A stretch of DNA of 64,000 nt, from contig JAPJBO010000284.1 of assembly GCA_030068145.1 (NCBI GenBank), positions 183,974 through 247,973 on the forward strand, in the 5' to 3' direction. Positions 1-11,425 of the stretch are shown here, piece after piece; position 1 is the first letter of the stretch; each line of letters begins with the position of its first letter. The notes under the pieces are model-generated. The model saw only the letters and a program-made list of their open reading frames with translations, was not told where the DNA came from and did not search any database. This DNA comes from Diplonema papillatum. Lineage: Eukaryota > Euglenozoa > Diplonemea > Diplonemida > Diplonemidae. Position numbers and translations under genes: made by a program.

Positions 1-174
1 GCCAACCCAGGGTATTAGCTACGCATTGTTGGGCTGTCAGATTCGGACCGATACAGATCTTCTGCATTCTAACCTCAACTATACAGCCAACACAGTCTAT
101 CGGCAGGGGGTGGGCCGGCTCAGTTCTCTTGTATCTGAGAAAAAACTGCGTATCTCGACCTGGCCGAAAATGTT

Positions 175-410
175 GCGAGAGACTTGCACCAGCCCAAGTA
201 TTATTCTCGTGTTGTATACTTACCACCTGTTTTGTGCATACCCTGAAGCGGGTCAGCTAGGCAGAACGTGGTACTCGTGGTGCATTATCCTCAGATGATT
301 GACTCGTCGGATTCTTCCCGATGTCGGTCTTCCCCTGGCGGCCGTGGAACTTCTACTCTGGGGTGTTGTATGATCCACTTTTTTGACCACACGTGGCACG
401 ACCTCGCCGA
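175..410 (-). pseudogene. Degenerate duplicate of the 3' end of the PPR gene
   Basis: About 155 bases (251-407) match the last coding bases of the neighbouring PPR gene (505-672), and the sequence beyond each matches too (about 178-250 against 421-500), so the pair is a tandem duplication with a period near 250 bp. The copy carries small deletions, for example two bases in the stretch equivalent to the last 20 codons, and cannot be read through. It lies directly downstream of the gene and covers only its C-terminal end. Nothing else was recognised in the first 500 bases. Confidence 0.7.
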
Positions 411-501
411 CACTGGTGCGAGAGACTTGCTGTGAATCAGCCCAAGCATTTTCTCGGTGTTGTACAGATAGATACTTCCTGCAGCGGGGGTGAAGGTTGC
501 A

Positions 502-1743
502 TCAGCTGGTCCTGCGAGGCAGAACGTGGTACTCTTGGTTGGTTATCCTCAGACGATTGAGCGTCGTCGGATTCTTCCCGAGGTCGGTCTTCCCCTGGCG
601 GCCGTGGAACTTGTACTCGGGGATGTTGTACGCTCCGGACTTTTTGACGACGCGCGGCACGACCTCGTCGGCCGTCCGCCCCGCGCTCACGTACGCCGCC
701 CGCACCGCGGCGACCAGCCCTTCGGTCTCGCCCCGGCACATGGTGTCCGACAGGTAGGTCCGGACCTGCTCGACCTTGTCGAGGCGGCGCAGCCGGCCCC
801 ACAGCCGGATCATCTTGGTTAGAACCGGGATGTCGACGATGTCCTGCGCGATGCACGACCTGTACACGGCCTCCGCACGCTGCGCGTGGTCGTCGCCGTC
901 TTCGGTCGACCGTTCCGTGCAGATGTCGAGCAGGTAGTAGTAGACGCGGACGTCGGCGGTGAACCCGTCGTCGTGCATCTTCCGGATGCCTTCGCACAGC
1001 TTCTCGTAGTCACCGGCCCCCTTTAGGGCGCCGATGTACGCTACCCACAGCTCGTAGTCGACCTTTACGCGCGGGTCGGTCCGCGCCCGGCGGAACACTT
1101 TCTCCGCGTTGGCCGCGTCGTCCGGGCCGCCGGTCATGCAGGAGAAGAGGATGGCTGAATATCCGGCGGTGCCCAGCCGCACGCTCCACCGCTTGAACTT
1201 CTCGACGATCTCCATCGCCTCCGCGTGGTTCTTCGCGCACAGCAGCATGATGGACAGCGTCCGCTCGGTCGGGTAGTGGTGATTGTGCAGCATCGTCGCC
1301 AGCACCTTCTCGCAGTTCGCCCGGTCCCGCCGCTTCGCGAAGAGAAGAAGCACCAGCAGGTACGAACGACCGTCCGGCTCCACACCGCTCGCCCTCATCT
1401 CCTTCATGGTCTCCGACGCTTTGTGCACGTCCCCTGCGTGGGCGGCGGCGGTGATGAGGTAGTTGTACAGCGCCACGTTCGGCGTGATCCCGTCCGCGAT
1501 CATGTCGCCCCAGAGCATCTTGCACAGGTGCACGTTCCCGCCGTAGGCGAACGTTTTCAGCGCGACGCCGTAGGCCAGGGGCCCGACGCCGCGGTGCGAC
1601 TGCTTGAGCTTGGCGAAATCCTCGTAAAACGTCGCGAACACCTGCTTCGTCCGCACCGCCGAGCGCAGCGCGCGCTTGCCGGTGTTCGCGAAGTACTCGA
1701 TCAGGATCTTCGCGCACTGCACGTCTCCCTTGGTGTGCAGCAT
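502..1743 (-). CDS. Pentatricopeptide repeat (PPR) protein
   Basis: Open frame of 413 codons ending in TGA at 504-502. Residues from about 55 onward form successive helix-turn-helix units of roughly 35 residues with the PPR pattern: one unit begins near residue 89 with a PNVALYNYLI stretch and ends EMRASGVEPD, and further units run to about residue 330. The C-terminal 60 residues are basic. PPR proteins bind single-stranded RNA and usually act in organelle RNA processing, editing or translation; target and compartment here are unknown. The frame stays open upstream of the chosen ATG (no stop for at least 15 codons), so the true start or a first exon may lie further up, in or beyond the 60-bp tandem repeat. 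No organelle-targeting signal can be judged. A broken copy of its 3' end follows downstream. Confidence 0.8.
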   Translation of the reverse strand: MLHTKGDVQCAKILIEYFANTGKRALRSAVRTKQVFATFYEDFAKLKQSHRGVGPLAYGVALKTFAYGGNVHLCKMLWGDMIADGITPNVALYNYLITAAAHAGDVHKASETMKEMRASGVEPDGRSYLLVLLLFAKRRDRANCEKVLATMLHNHHYPTERTLSIMLLCAKNHAEAMEIVEKFKRWSVRLGTAGYSAILFSCMTGGPDDAANAEKVFRRARTDPRVKVDYELWVAYIGALKGAGDYEKLCEGIRKMHDDGFTADVRVYYYLLDICTERSTEDGDDHAQRAEAVYRSCIAQDIVDIPVLTKMIRLWGRLRRLDKVEQVRTYLSDTMCRGETEGLVAAVRAAYVSAGRTADEVVPRVVKKSGAYNIPEYKFHGRQGKTDLGKNPTTLNRLRITNQEYHVLPRRTS

Positions 1744-1799
1744 GGCCGCTTCGCCGGCGCCGAGTGCCCCCCTCTTAGCGCGCCAGAAGTTGTCGTCGG

Positions 1800-2085
1800 G
1801 ACTGACTCGCCTGACTTTCTAAGATCAACCGGAGGTTGCCGGCGGGGTACCCTATCGGGCTTGACTCGCCCGACTTTGTAAGGTCAACCCGGAAGTTGCC
1901 GGCGGGGTACCCTATCGGGCTTGACTCGCCCGACTTTGTAAGGTCAACCCGGAAGTTGCCGGCGGGGTAAGAAGACCCTGTTGGGTTTGACTCTTGCCCG
2001 ACTTTCTGATGTCAACCTCGGAAGGTGCCGGCGGGAAAGAAGACCCTACCGAGTTTGACTCGCCCGACTTCGGAAGCGTCACTCC
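1800..2085. repeat. 60-bp tandem repeat upstream of the PPR gene
   Basis: About 4.5 units. The units at 1861 and 1921 agree for about 50 bases; flanking units have drifted and vary in length. Each unit contains GACTCGCCCGACTTTGTAAG and TTGCCGGCGGGGTA. It lies 60-340 bp upstream of the annotated PPR start, so it may be promoter, 5' UTR or intron. Confidence 0.85.
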
Positions 2086-3426
2086 ATGACCCCCCCTCGC
2101 CAGATCTCCCCTCCCCGACCACGGGCGCCTCTGTCATCCAGTGTGTTTGCGTGAAAACCGTCCAAGCAGGCAGTGCCATTGCTAGCTAAACTCTAAGCTG
2201 CGAACGGCTTTGTAAGAAGCCAACGAACGAAGGTGCTGCTGGTCCTCAGACCTCACCATGCTTGTGGATATGTACACATCGGGTGGGCATATCCCTGGCA
2301 TCCCAGTACCACGAATATCCACATCACCGCAGGATGTTTGTAGCATACCCATTCTGAAGGCGTTCCTTTGCATGGGTGCTCTGTCAGCGGCCCGAAGTGT
2401 GGACATGCCGAGATGAATGGACACCCCGATCTACCCGGAAACAGCAAGTTGGTACCGCTGCCCCACTGTGAAGTCCAGTTCGGGACTGTTGGAACTCTTA
2501 CGCCCAGCGGCTCCGTCCAGAAACCACCATCACACGGCAATCACCGAAACAAAGAAGGTGTGGCACAAAAGGCAGGGAAAACGCTCGTACTTGCATTTAG
2601 TTTTCTTGGGCGAAGCATTGCAGAAAGAACAGTTGAGTCGCTGCTCTTCACAGTTGAAGGTATTTCTATCAGTTCCGCGGTGCTGGGGGTTCGGACAGCA
2701 AGACTTAGAACCAGGATTGTACGTCAGGGTTCAATGCACTTCAAAGTGGAGAACGGGTTGAGGAAGCGATTTCCCCAAAACTTCAGTCATTCGCATTAGC
2801 TGCCGGGACCCCTGCTTTGGTTCTAGCTATCCTGAGGGAAACTCCGGAGTGAACCAGCTACTAGATAGTTCGATGGGTTGTCGCCACTATACCCAGCTTC
2901 CCTTCTTCGCGAAGGTGCCGCAACTATGACGAAGTGACCTACGATGCTAGGAACCTCTCGTCGAAAGGCGCTTCCCAGCCGGTCCATCTCCCCTCCTGAT
3001 AGACCATTGTGTACTGAGCTAGACAGCTTCAATGGAGCTCCAGAGGATAGGGATGGACCTGATAGATCACGGTGTACGGCGGTACACTTATAGTTCGAGG
3101 TTAGAATGCAGAATATCTATTGCGATGGCCTGCATCAGTCACTACGTGACTACCTCTTCGATCGTACGTGTCATGCTTCAGGCGCTTGAGCTCATTCGAG
3201 TCATCGTCTTCGCGGTCGATTTGCGCCCTTTCCCTTCCTCGTCGGTGTGCATGCTATGACGGTAAACCATCAAAAACAGCGGCAGGCAATTGCATGCGGT
3301 TCCAGGGGAAAGGGGTGGGCCGGCTAGCTTCCACGTTTAATGTACGAAAACGTTGTCAAAAAAGGTCAACCCCCGCGTGAAAACAGAATGAAAAAAAAAC
3401 TGCTTGCTTAGGAGCAACGCGACGCC
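2086..3426. other. Spacer without recognised gene
   Basis: Short open frames on both strands show no known domain. Around 3080-3180 is a diverged repeat (TTAGAATGCAGAA then GCCTGCATCA) that recurs at 17,345-17,520. Confidence 0.5.
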
Positions 3427-4056
3427 TCAGATCTGCAGGGAGAACTTTTTCGGCGGGGCGAGCTGCGAGGTGGATCCCTTCGTAATGAAGTTGATCCCTG
3501 GGTACGTCGCGTTGATCCAGCTGTTGCCGAGGGTCGTGTACATCTTTTGGTCGACGCCGAGGGTGCTGTCCGGGGTGGGGTTGAAGATGGCGACGGCGGT
3601 TTTGAAGCCTTGGATGACCTTGCCGAAGGGGGGGAAGCCCTGGGCGTCGAGGAACGAGTTGTCGGCGAGGTTGATGAACAGCTGCGTGGTCCGCGTGCCG
3701 GGGCCGGCGGACGCGTACGTGACGGTGCCGGCAACGTTGCTCGCGACGACTGGGTCGTCTTTGACGGGCGTCTCCCACTTCTTGTTCTCGGCCGGAGTGC
3801 CGGCGATGCCGAATTGGACGACGAAGGCGGGCGCGTACCTGAAAAATGCCGCTTCGTCGTAAAACCCGTCGTTGACGACCTCGTACAGGTGGTCCGCCCC
3901 CACCGGCGCCCACGACCTGTTCACCGCGATGACGATCGGCTCCATCGCGGTTCCGTTCACGACGACGTCGGTGACCAGCACCACGTTGTACGCCTCGGGC
4001 CCGGCCGCCGCCGCCACCGCGGCGGAAGCCGCCAGCAGGAAGCAGGCGTTCAGCAT
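3427..4056 (-). CDS. Secretory-pathway cyclophilin-type peptidyl-prolyl isomerase
   Basis: 209 codons. The ATG at 4056 was chosen because it begins a signal peptide (hydrophobic Ala/Leu core, residues 1-19); the open frame extends further 5' but through a mobile insertion and low-complexity sequence. The cyclophilin fold is visible from about residue 23: FFRYAPAFVVQFGI at 71-84 replaces the canonical FHRVIPGFMIQGGD, keeping catalytic Arg73 and Gln81; QLFIN at 125-129 and the FGKV loop at 144-147 follow. The cyclosporin-contacting Trp is absent. Three N-glycosylation sequons (NGT, NRS, NAT) fit a lumenal or secreted protein. The family catalyses proline cis-trans isomerisation during folding. 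A pyrimidine-rich stretch and an AG about 30 bases before the ATG could be a trans-splice acceptor. Confidence 0.88.
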   Translation of the reverse strand: MLNACFLLAASAAVAAAAGPEAYNVVLVTDVVVNGTAMEPIVIAVNRSWAPVGADHLYEVVNDGFYDEAAFFRYAPAFVVQFGIAGTPAENKKWETPVKDDPVVASNVAGTVTYASAGPGTRTTQLFINLADNSFLDAQGFPPFGKVIQGFKTAVAIFNPTPDSTLGVDQKMYTTLGNSWINATYPGINFITKGSTSQLAPPKKFSLQI

Positions 4057-4148
4057 GGTAGGATTGGGGGAGGAAGAGGGTGTTCTGGGGGTGTGGGAAC
4101 TCGCGGACCTAAGTTTTGCGTTCTTGTTCTTCGGAATTCTTTTATTTC

Positions 4149-4455
4149 TTCGTGGTGTGGTTGGTACCAGGGAAAGCCTGCTACACGGGAGCCAAGCTTC
4201 ACGTGTTCGGCGGTACTGCAGAGCCACGGGCCTACGGGTCCAGTGGCTACCGATTTTCCAAACTAAAGCATCAAGGCTTGGCGCACCTTGGGGCTTGGCG
4301 CTCGCGCTGAACACAAGCTCGTCGAGACGGTCAGCCGCAGGGCAGAGCTGACGGGGTTGTGGCACTGTGCTGCCTCCGACTCAAGCTTTGCAAGCTGTGG
4401 TTGACCGTCGCGTTCCTGGACCAGGAGCGGCCTTTTTCGTTTTTTCGTGGTGTGG
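4149..4455. mobile_element. SINE-like insertion with 12-bp target duplication
   Basis: TTCGTGGTGTGG occurs at 4149-4160 and again at 4444-4455, flanking 283 bp. The insert ends in a T-rich tail after GGAGCGGCC. An inverted copy lies at 53,250-53,520 inside another element, with a different T-rich tail at the same point. Variable-length target duplication plus a homopolymer-like tail suggests retroposition. It sits about 95 bp upstream of the cyclophilin start codon. Confidence 0.65.
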
Positions 4456-4471
4456 CGGTGATGCTTTTTTT

Positions 4472-4520
4472 GAGTTAAAGTTCGCTTGAGATTCTGGGAT
4501 TTTCAGGGTCCGGGTGACCC
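4472..4520. repeat. Dispersed repeat family B
   Basis: Motif with GAGTTAAAGTTCGCTTGA, a G-rich stretch, then GTCTCCGGGTGACC. Related copies: 6970-7005, 19,566-19,615, 20,430-20,490, 22,460-22,505, 23,895-23,945, 26,805-26,880 and 33,045-33,095. Several continue into a GGTTCTTTTAGAG-like end. Function unknown; probably fragments of one old element. Confidence 0.6.
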
Positions 4521-4559
4521 TTGTTAAATGGAACAGCGTTCTGCGGCTTTGCAGCCACG

Positions 4560-5310
4560 CCGCTTTGTGCTGCGAGTGGCATCTGTGAAGAACTGCCTTT
4601 CTGCTCGTCCGCAGCTGCCGCTCTCAGCCCTGGCAGTGATGCGAACTCCCTCACACTGCGCGCATTGTCCCACGCACATGCCGAGTCAACCACCGTGCAC
4701 GCACTGAACTGCTGGGGAGGAGCCAGCCATCATGGCCTCCTCTACCGCCGGACCTCTTGACAGTCCAATGCCCGTAGCGATTCTACACTCCTTGCGATCA
4801 CCCTAAAAGTCTCGCGGGCATAAGCCCGCATGGCGCTGTCCTGAGGCAAGTTCAGACAGCCTGTCGACCGGTAGCGCGTCGCCCGCCAGTACCCGCACTC
4901 TACACCCTTCTGCTCATTTCGCAGATGCCCTGGTAGTGGCGCGAGCTCCCTCACACTGCGCGCTTTGTCCCACGCACATGCCGAGTCAACCACCGTGCAC
5001 GCACTGAACTGCTGGGGAGGAGCCAGCCATCATGGCCTCCTCTACCGCCGGACCTCTTGACAGTCCAATGCCCGCAGCGATTCTGCACTCCTTGCGATCA
5101 CCGTAAAAGTCTCGCGGGCATAAGCTCAGCCTGTTGACCGGTAGCGCGTCGCCTGCCATGTGCAGATGTACCCGCACTCTACACTCTTCTGCTCAATTCG
5201 CAGATGACGTGCCAACCCTGGCAGTGGCGCGAACTCCCTCGCACTGCGCCAGTTCTCCCACACACATGCTGAGTCCACGGTGCATCCGCTGAACTGCTGG
5301 GGTTTGAGTA
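4560..5310 (-). repeat. 300-bp tandem repeat retaining a common reading frame
   Basis: Units start near 4643, 4943 and 5231 (periods 300 and 288). On the minus strand all three keep one frame with the pattern VDSACxW...RS.RE.A.LPG, and two or three continue EQKxVECGY..ATRYRSTG. There is no start, and a stop or frame break lies between units. It may be tandemly duplicated exons, or a repeat whose frame is open by chance. No family recognised. Confidence 0.5.
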
Positions 5311-7789
5311 AGCCCATCACGCCGCCCGTGTCCACGAACTCCTAGACAGCAAGCACGCTTGTCATTTGGCCGGATGGCTTCCCCACTGGGTTCAGCCATT
5401 CGGTAATACCAATCGTCTTTTTTTGACGCGGGGTGAGTGCCAGATTCTGACTGCGGTTCGGGAGCTTCTCGCCTGGCGGAATGGGGCAGCATTGTAGTGT
5501 TCGCAGTACACGTACTTAAAGGGTAGGTATTTGGGTATGACGAGCTGACGAGCTCCTGTGACGATCACATCACGTCGGTCGAGCCTATACGCTGCCAGGA
5601 CGGCGCTATGGTGACGCGCCGAGCATCTGCACTGCGAAAACAACGCTGCATCTGCTTGTTACAGTAGGATCGTGCCGGGTCCCCCTTCTCGCTAGACGCA
5701 TTGCGCTGCTGAGGGAGAAGGAGACGGGAGCAACCTACGAAAAGAAGTTGGGAGGCAATCAAACGAAGAGAATAGAAAGCAAGAGCGCGGGGGGGAGAGA
5801 CACGAGTGCACGACCTACTTGTTATGAGGTTTCACACGTTACATAAGCATGTGACATAGCATGCGACAAAACAGAACAGGTGTTCGCTTCATTTCAAACC
5901 CCGTAGCATGACATGTGGTCAACATGCCATGCGAAACAACTCGGTATATTCTCAACAAATGGGTCGTGCGGGGGGGGCGGGAGCGAGTCGACGACGGGGC
6001 AATGCAAGAACGTGCTTGAATGTGTTCTGTGCCCAACGCCGTGTCCTGTCTGCACCGTGTTTCGGTCTTTCACACAGCAGGCGCACCATCAATAGCATGG
6101 AACGGGAGGAAGTTCAACGGGAAGGGGGGAAACTCGTATTCGAAGTTCAGGCAGAACACTGCCTTTTCATGCAAATTTGATAATAACGCCAAGTCTTCTT
6201 TTTCGGAGACATGCGCTTCTAGCGATGTTCGTTTCTTTCTGGATGAAAAGAACGCCAGAACAAAAAAAAAAGAAGGGAGTACGCGACTCCGCCTACTGAG
6301 TAAGGAATGGACCCATGAGGGAACTGTTTTTTTCTTCTTTTTCTTCTTCTTCTTCTCTTTTCCTTCTTTTATCACTGCGGTGTTTGCGGGGACACTCGAC
6401 CCGAGATAGACGGGGGAATAGTTGAGTTGCAGCTCTTGACAAAGACAGATGAAGAACATTTCCGGAGTTGGGGCTTGCACTGATAAACGAAGCAACGGAC
6501 GATCAGCATCAACTGACCAAAGGTGATGGAAATGATAAGGCAAAAGTTTCTTGTTCTTCGCGTGTACAGTATAAACCTCTCTGGGGGGGGTTTTCCTGTA
6601 CTAGCACTTTTTTCGTTGGCTTCGTTTTCTCTTTCATGTGCAACCGTTGTTCCGGAAATGTTACAGATGTACTATTAAAAAAAAAATGTGTTTTTATTCT
6701 TCGCTTTTTCTCACGAACGGGGGGTCCTGCTTTTGGCTTTGTAGGTTCTCCCGACTCCCCAATCCATGGTTAGTCAAGAGGTCTAGTCAACTATTCCCTG
6801 CAGCATTAGCATACTTTCAAGAAAAAAAGTGTCGTTTGATTTGTGCTACTGACATTTTTTCTTGTGATTCCGACGATCCCGTGTGTGGGCGTACAGATCG
6901 AACCTCCCCTTCCGACATCGAGTGTCAAACTCGCCCACCCGAAGGCGGCTGATTCCTTTCAGGAAGGAAAGGAATTTTTTAGAGTTAAAAGTTCGCTTGA
7001 AATTCCATTTTTGATGCATGTGTTTTGGACTCACGGGGGCAAGCGGAACTTCACAACTCTCCCTCTCCCATCTGCTTTTTTTTCTCTGAGCTCTGTCGAG
7101 TTCCTCGACCTGTCATTGCTTGGGCAGTGCAGCGCCTCCTTAGAGCCGTGCTAGTTCCCAATAGTACCCGGTACTTTGGCTGAGTATGTCACTTCGCCCG
7201 ACGGGAGACATAGGCCACGACATCGGCCATCCGACGCGAGCTGAACCGCAAACAGCTTCTGTCATACATTGTGCACCTGTTGGGCACAGTTGGGTAGGCT
7301 CGGCGTGCCGACAAGCGCCAACCACCAGTGCCGGCGTATCGCTACGTAACCCGGAAGCCGGAAGGGTCACTCCCTTGTCGTGCACACAGCCGCAGTGCAG
7401 CTCGACGGAAAGACGCGGATGTACGTTTTCTCTGATCGTGTGCTTGTCACGAATAACCAGCAACGCGCACCCACTATGAAGCGCTTTGTCCGCCAGATGC
7501 TGCCAACCACCCCATACGACGCATTTGTCAGACGCTGAACTCATGTTAATGAAGATTAAGCCGGAAGAAGCAAAATAGAAGAACAGAGGAAGGGAAAAAG
7601 TTAGCGGTTCGAAAGCGGTGAAGGGAAAAAACAAGAAGTATGTTGCGCACTCAGCGTAGTAATGGATGTGGGAAGGGCTAGGGGAGTTTTTTAAACGTCA
7701 TGTATTAGGGATTTTCTTGCTGATATCTGAACACGTTAACATAGTAAGTCGCTGACCAAAGTTGGTATCGTCGCTGCGGGTATGCTGTT
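5311..7789. other. Gene-free repeat region
   Basis: No recognisable gene. Contains partial copies of family A (about 5995-6075), family E (about 6140-6205) and family B (6970-7005), T/TTC-rich tracts near 6327-6370, and short A or T runs. Remaining open frames lack domains. Confidence 0.5.
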
Positions 7790-8240
7790 GCTTGGAAGGA
7801 ATGCAAGAACGTGCTCAGAATGGTACGTGCGCGACACCGTGTCGTAGTTAACGGACTCGTCTGCAGACAGAACACCGACGTGAGTTTGGTGTCACAGGCT
7901 GTTCGTATCTCGCTACAACCAGGACCACCTATGCTACGAGAGCAAAGGAAAGTCCGTCTCCTCCGTATCGGCAGCAAGCAGCCAACAAAGTAAACGCACG
8001 GAGGGCGCCCGCCCTACTCGTGACTGCTATTCACTAGAACGCACTGATTTGACTTTTTCCCCTGTGGCCATCCGCGAAGCGAACTTCGCAGAGCAATGTG
8101 GACACGGGGCTGTCATGTCTTCTGAGGAGAGGGGTGCCGTGCAAGAACGTGCTTGAAACGATACGCGCTTCACACTGATTCCTGCCGGCACCGTGTTCCG
8201 GCCCTTTGGGCTAGCGGAAACTGAGTGCCCGCAGACATGA
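7790..8240. repeat. Dispersed repeat family A, long copy
   Basis: Colinear with the best-bounded copy at 38,069-38,544. It shares CCAGGACCACC with GCTACGAGAGCA, then GCAGAGCA.TGTGGACA, then GCAAGAACGTGCTTG and a CACCGTGTTCCGGTCC end. Shorter copies sit at about 5995-6075, 12,265-12,315, 19,400-19,450 and 43,295-43,325; a GACACATAAGGCGG tail recurs near 34,748 and 35,197. Confidence 0.65.
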
Positions 8241-9835
8241 CGGCGACGGGAGTCATTTGGGGAGGAAGAGGGATACGCACGCATGAATGGAGAGGGCTCT
8301 GTTCGGCTGTACTCGGAGAGCGTACGGACACTCTTGGTGCCTTTCGTACGCGTTCTTTCTGTACCTCTCACCGAGACCCACCCCCAGTCCCAACCGCCCA
8401 ACTCTCGGTGGTTGTGATGAGGAGGTGCCGCTGCTTTAGACGACAGCAGCAGCGACGCGCCAACTGCGTCATCGTGTGGTGTGAGAGCATAACTGGCCCG
8501 AGTGCCGACAAAACGGCTGCGATGAGCGGTGCAAGTTTGAGCATCGCAAAGTGGTCGGAAGAGGGTTTGCGGTGGTACTGCAGGCACTTGGCCCAAACGA
8601 GGCCAAGTTTTCGTTGAGAACGCTGACACCAGCGTGAGCGCTCGCAATAAACCAGAACGCGATGGTGGGGCTGTTCTCTCGCGCAGCGAGTGCAAGAGTT
8701 GCCCTAGCACGGTCCCTGCTTGTCGAATTGCTGATGCTGTCTTCGGTGGCTGGAACTGGGTTGAGTATTTGGCAATTTCTTCCTAAAAACGTGCGAATGA
8801 TTCCGAGCTGCACCTCCAACTTTCCTGCTCGCTAGTGACAAGTTTGTGGTTCACAGGGGGTCAGGAAAATAGCCATTGTCAGTGCACTGGGTACTACTGG
8901 TACAGTGGTAGGAGCGGAAGAATACTTTTTCACGTCTCAGTTTTCAATTTTCGGGGGGCGGGGCAGATTGTTTTTCCTTCTGAGAAGATCATTTTTTTCT
9001 CACCTGTGCTTGCAAATACTCGGGGCCGCCAGGTGCTTTTTTCGACGGAGGTCGAAAGGGACGATCCCGCATGGGTGTACAGGTTGGTGGTGTTAGACCG
9101 TTTGTGTTTGCGAGGCTCAGCCTCTGGTGTGTTTTATTTCTGTTTTGTTGAAAGCTTACGCCCAGCACCATACCGGGCAATATGCCCAGGTTTACCTGTC
9201 GGTTGCAGTACGTTTCCTTCTTCTGTATTTGCAACTGGCGGCCTCTCGAGGATTTCGCACCAAGGCAGGTACTTATCCAGAAAAAAGGGGAGTAAACGAA
9301 GAAGTGCCACGGAGATTGTCGCACTTTACGAAACAACACACGAGATCGGGTCTGGAGGCAAGACAAGACGGATCAGAGAAGAGTGCAGAACGCATGCGCA
9401 CGGCAGTGCGGTATGAGAGGGGGGGTGACGCCCGACCGTTCCGCCCTGGTCGTAGGTTTCAAGCCCAGGGAACAAAAACAGAGCGTCGCGCGCTGGAATG
9501 GAAACTACCCGACGCTTTCAAAGTTGTTCTTTTTTTTGTTGTTGTGTTTCCGACGATCCCGTACTGGGACAGTTTGGTGTCTTTCGACTTTCCGACTTTT
9601 TTTTCGTTTTCGGCGGGAAAACTCTCGCTTAGTGTTTGGGCAGCCATCCTGCCGCGGGAGGAATGTCTGAGTTTAGCGTTTGAACACCGCCTATCACACG
9701 TGATTGGTGCCAGCATCAAGTCTTCTTTGAAGGTGTTGTATAGAAAAGAAATGCGAAAGGGGGGACGGTTTGTGTTGTCTCCCGTGGTTACTGGTTATCG
9801 CAAAAAAGTCGCCAACAACCCGGTCGGAGCAAGTT
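8241..9835. other. Gene-free region
   Basis: Open frames here have no recognisable domain. Around 9615-9740 is a diverged family E copy (GTTTGGGCAG, later CATCAAGTCTTCTTTGAAGG). Confidence 0.45.
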
Positions 9836-10041
9836 TTGTTCTTACACCACCGTGTGTTGCTTTCTCACAGGACTTTGACCTGTTGTGTTTGTGTGATTTG
9901 TCGTGTAGGGGTAGACCCGCGTGACCTCACGTCTGTTCAACACGTGATTCGGTAGTTACAGCACTTGGGATCCCTTCTGTTCTTTGTCGGGCAGCATCGT
10001 CGAGCATTTCCTTTCAAGCTGGCGTTTATGTAAAAAAAACT
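9836..10041 (+). repeat. Dispersed repeat family C, single copy
   Basis: About 205 bp closely matching each arm of the palindrome at 19,776-20,343 (same orientation as its right arm). Shared landmarks include GACTTTGACCTGTTGTGTTTG, ACCTCACGT.TGTTCAACACG and CACTTGGGATCCCTTC. Confidence 0.8.
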
Positions 10042-11425
10042 CAGGAAGAAAGGCGTTGCCCGCGAAGCAAGGTCGTATCTGCTCGAAAACGGATGCCCTC
10101 GCCGCCTTCGCTGATCTTTTGTGATCATTTTGCGGAGACGCATCCATCCAACCGGCGACCTCCTCGAGAAATACCTGCGACGCACTCTTCTCCATTTTGC
10201 CACGGTCTCTATGCCCCCATCTCCTGCAGCTGCAAGTTTCGGTGGAGAGACGGCCAGACGGAAGTGCGGGAAAACTAAGACTTTGAGTTAATGCTTGGAC
10301 GATGCTTGATGCAAGTTTTCATCGAAGAAAATGAGAGAGATGGGAAAAAAGAAAAAGCAAATACGCGACTCCGAAAGTAAGGAGCTGGCGGTGTAGAAAA
10401 CTGGAGAGGGGAGCGCGGAAGAGATAAGAACCACGGATTCGGAACCTGGGTCCACTGCAGGTGCGGCGAGTGGATGCGACAACGTTTCCTTCGTAGTCAC
10501 GCTACGAAGTACATCGTTGTGAACGTGGAGCAAGAAGGAAAAGTGGAGTGTGCACGTGTGACTGGCAACGGCTGGATAGACTGCGCCCACTACCGGCGTT
10601 TTGAGGGTGGTGGTGGGAAAAACTTAGCTTATTGTTTAGGCAGAACACTGCCTCTAAGTGCACGTTCTGACTAGCATGAAGTCTTCTTTCAATCGACCTG
10701 GGATTATGTGGGAGGCATTGCAAGGTATTACCTACAAAGACCGTGCGTACAAGAACATTTTCGGACTTGAGTTCCTGCCGTGGCAAACGAGATGATGGCG
10801 ATCAACTGTTAGTGATGGGAATGACAGGGCAAAATATTCTTGTTCTTCGGAAGGAACCCACCCCTCTAGGGGAATGGTTTCTGGAGTAGCACTTGTCGGT
10901 TGGATTCGTTTATCTTTCTCCTGCGCAGCCGAGGTTCCAGAATGCACAGGGTTGCGGCGACGGGCTATGATTGTTCTTGTTGGTTGGCTTGCGGCCCTCT
11001 TTTTTTCATCGTCGCCCGACAGTTCAACGAACTGTTTTCTGCTCGCTGCGAACCTCAAAAATCCCCGAGTCAGAAGACTACCGTAGGTTGGCTCCTTTTA
11101 ACCTTGTTATATTGGTTGACTCACAGCGCTCCTCGAGCAGGCTCAAAGGCTCACGGCCTGAAGTGTCTCAGTCGGAAACCGTGCTGCAGGATAGGGGGTG
11201 AAGGATGTGCGAGCTGGGTGGGTTCGTTCTGAGAGAGAGATCCGGAAAAGGGTTGCTGCCTTTTTCGAGTAAATGAACTACCGGGCGTTCTTCCGGTGAG
11301 AGATACTGCACTGCAGATGGTCACCAGCCCAGGGACAGGCAACCGCAGGGTGCGGCTAGGACCCTCCTCTGGGAAAAGAAGCGATGCTGCCCTCCCTCCC
11401 CAAAGGGGGCGAATCCTGAAACCGG
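10042..11425. other. Gene-free region with family E copy
   Basis: No recognisable gene. About 10,615-10,700 carries family E (TTGTTTAGGCAGAACACTGCC then AGCATGAAGTCTTCTTTC). Other short frames look non-coding. Confidence 0.45.

Noticed and set aside
1225-1881. 218-codon plus-strand frame opposite the PPR gene
   Set aside because: Antisense shadow caused by high GC; the minus frame has clear PPR periodicity.
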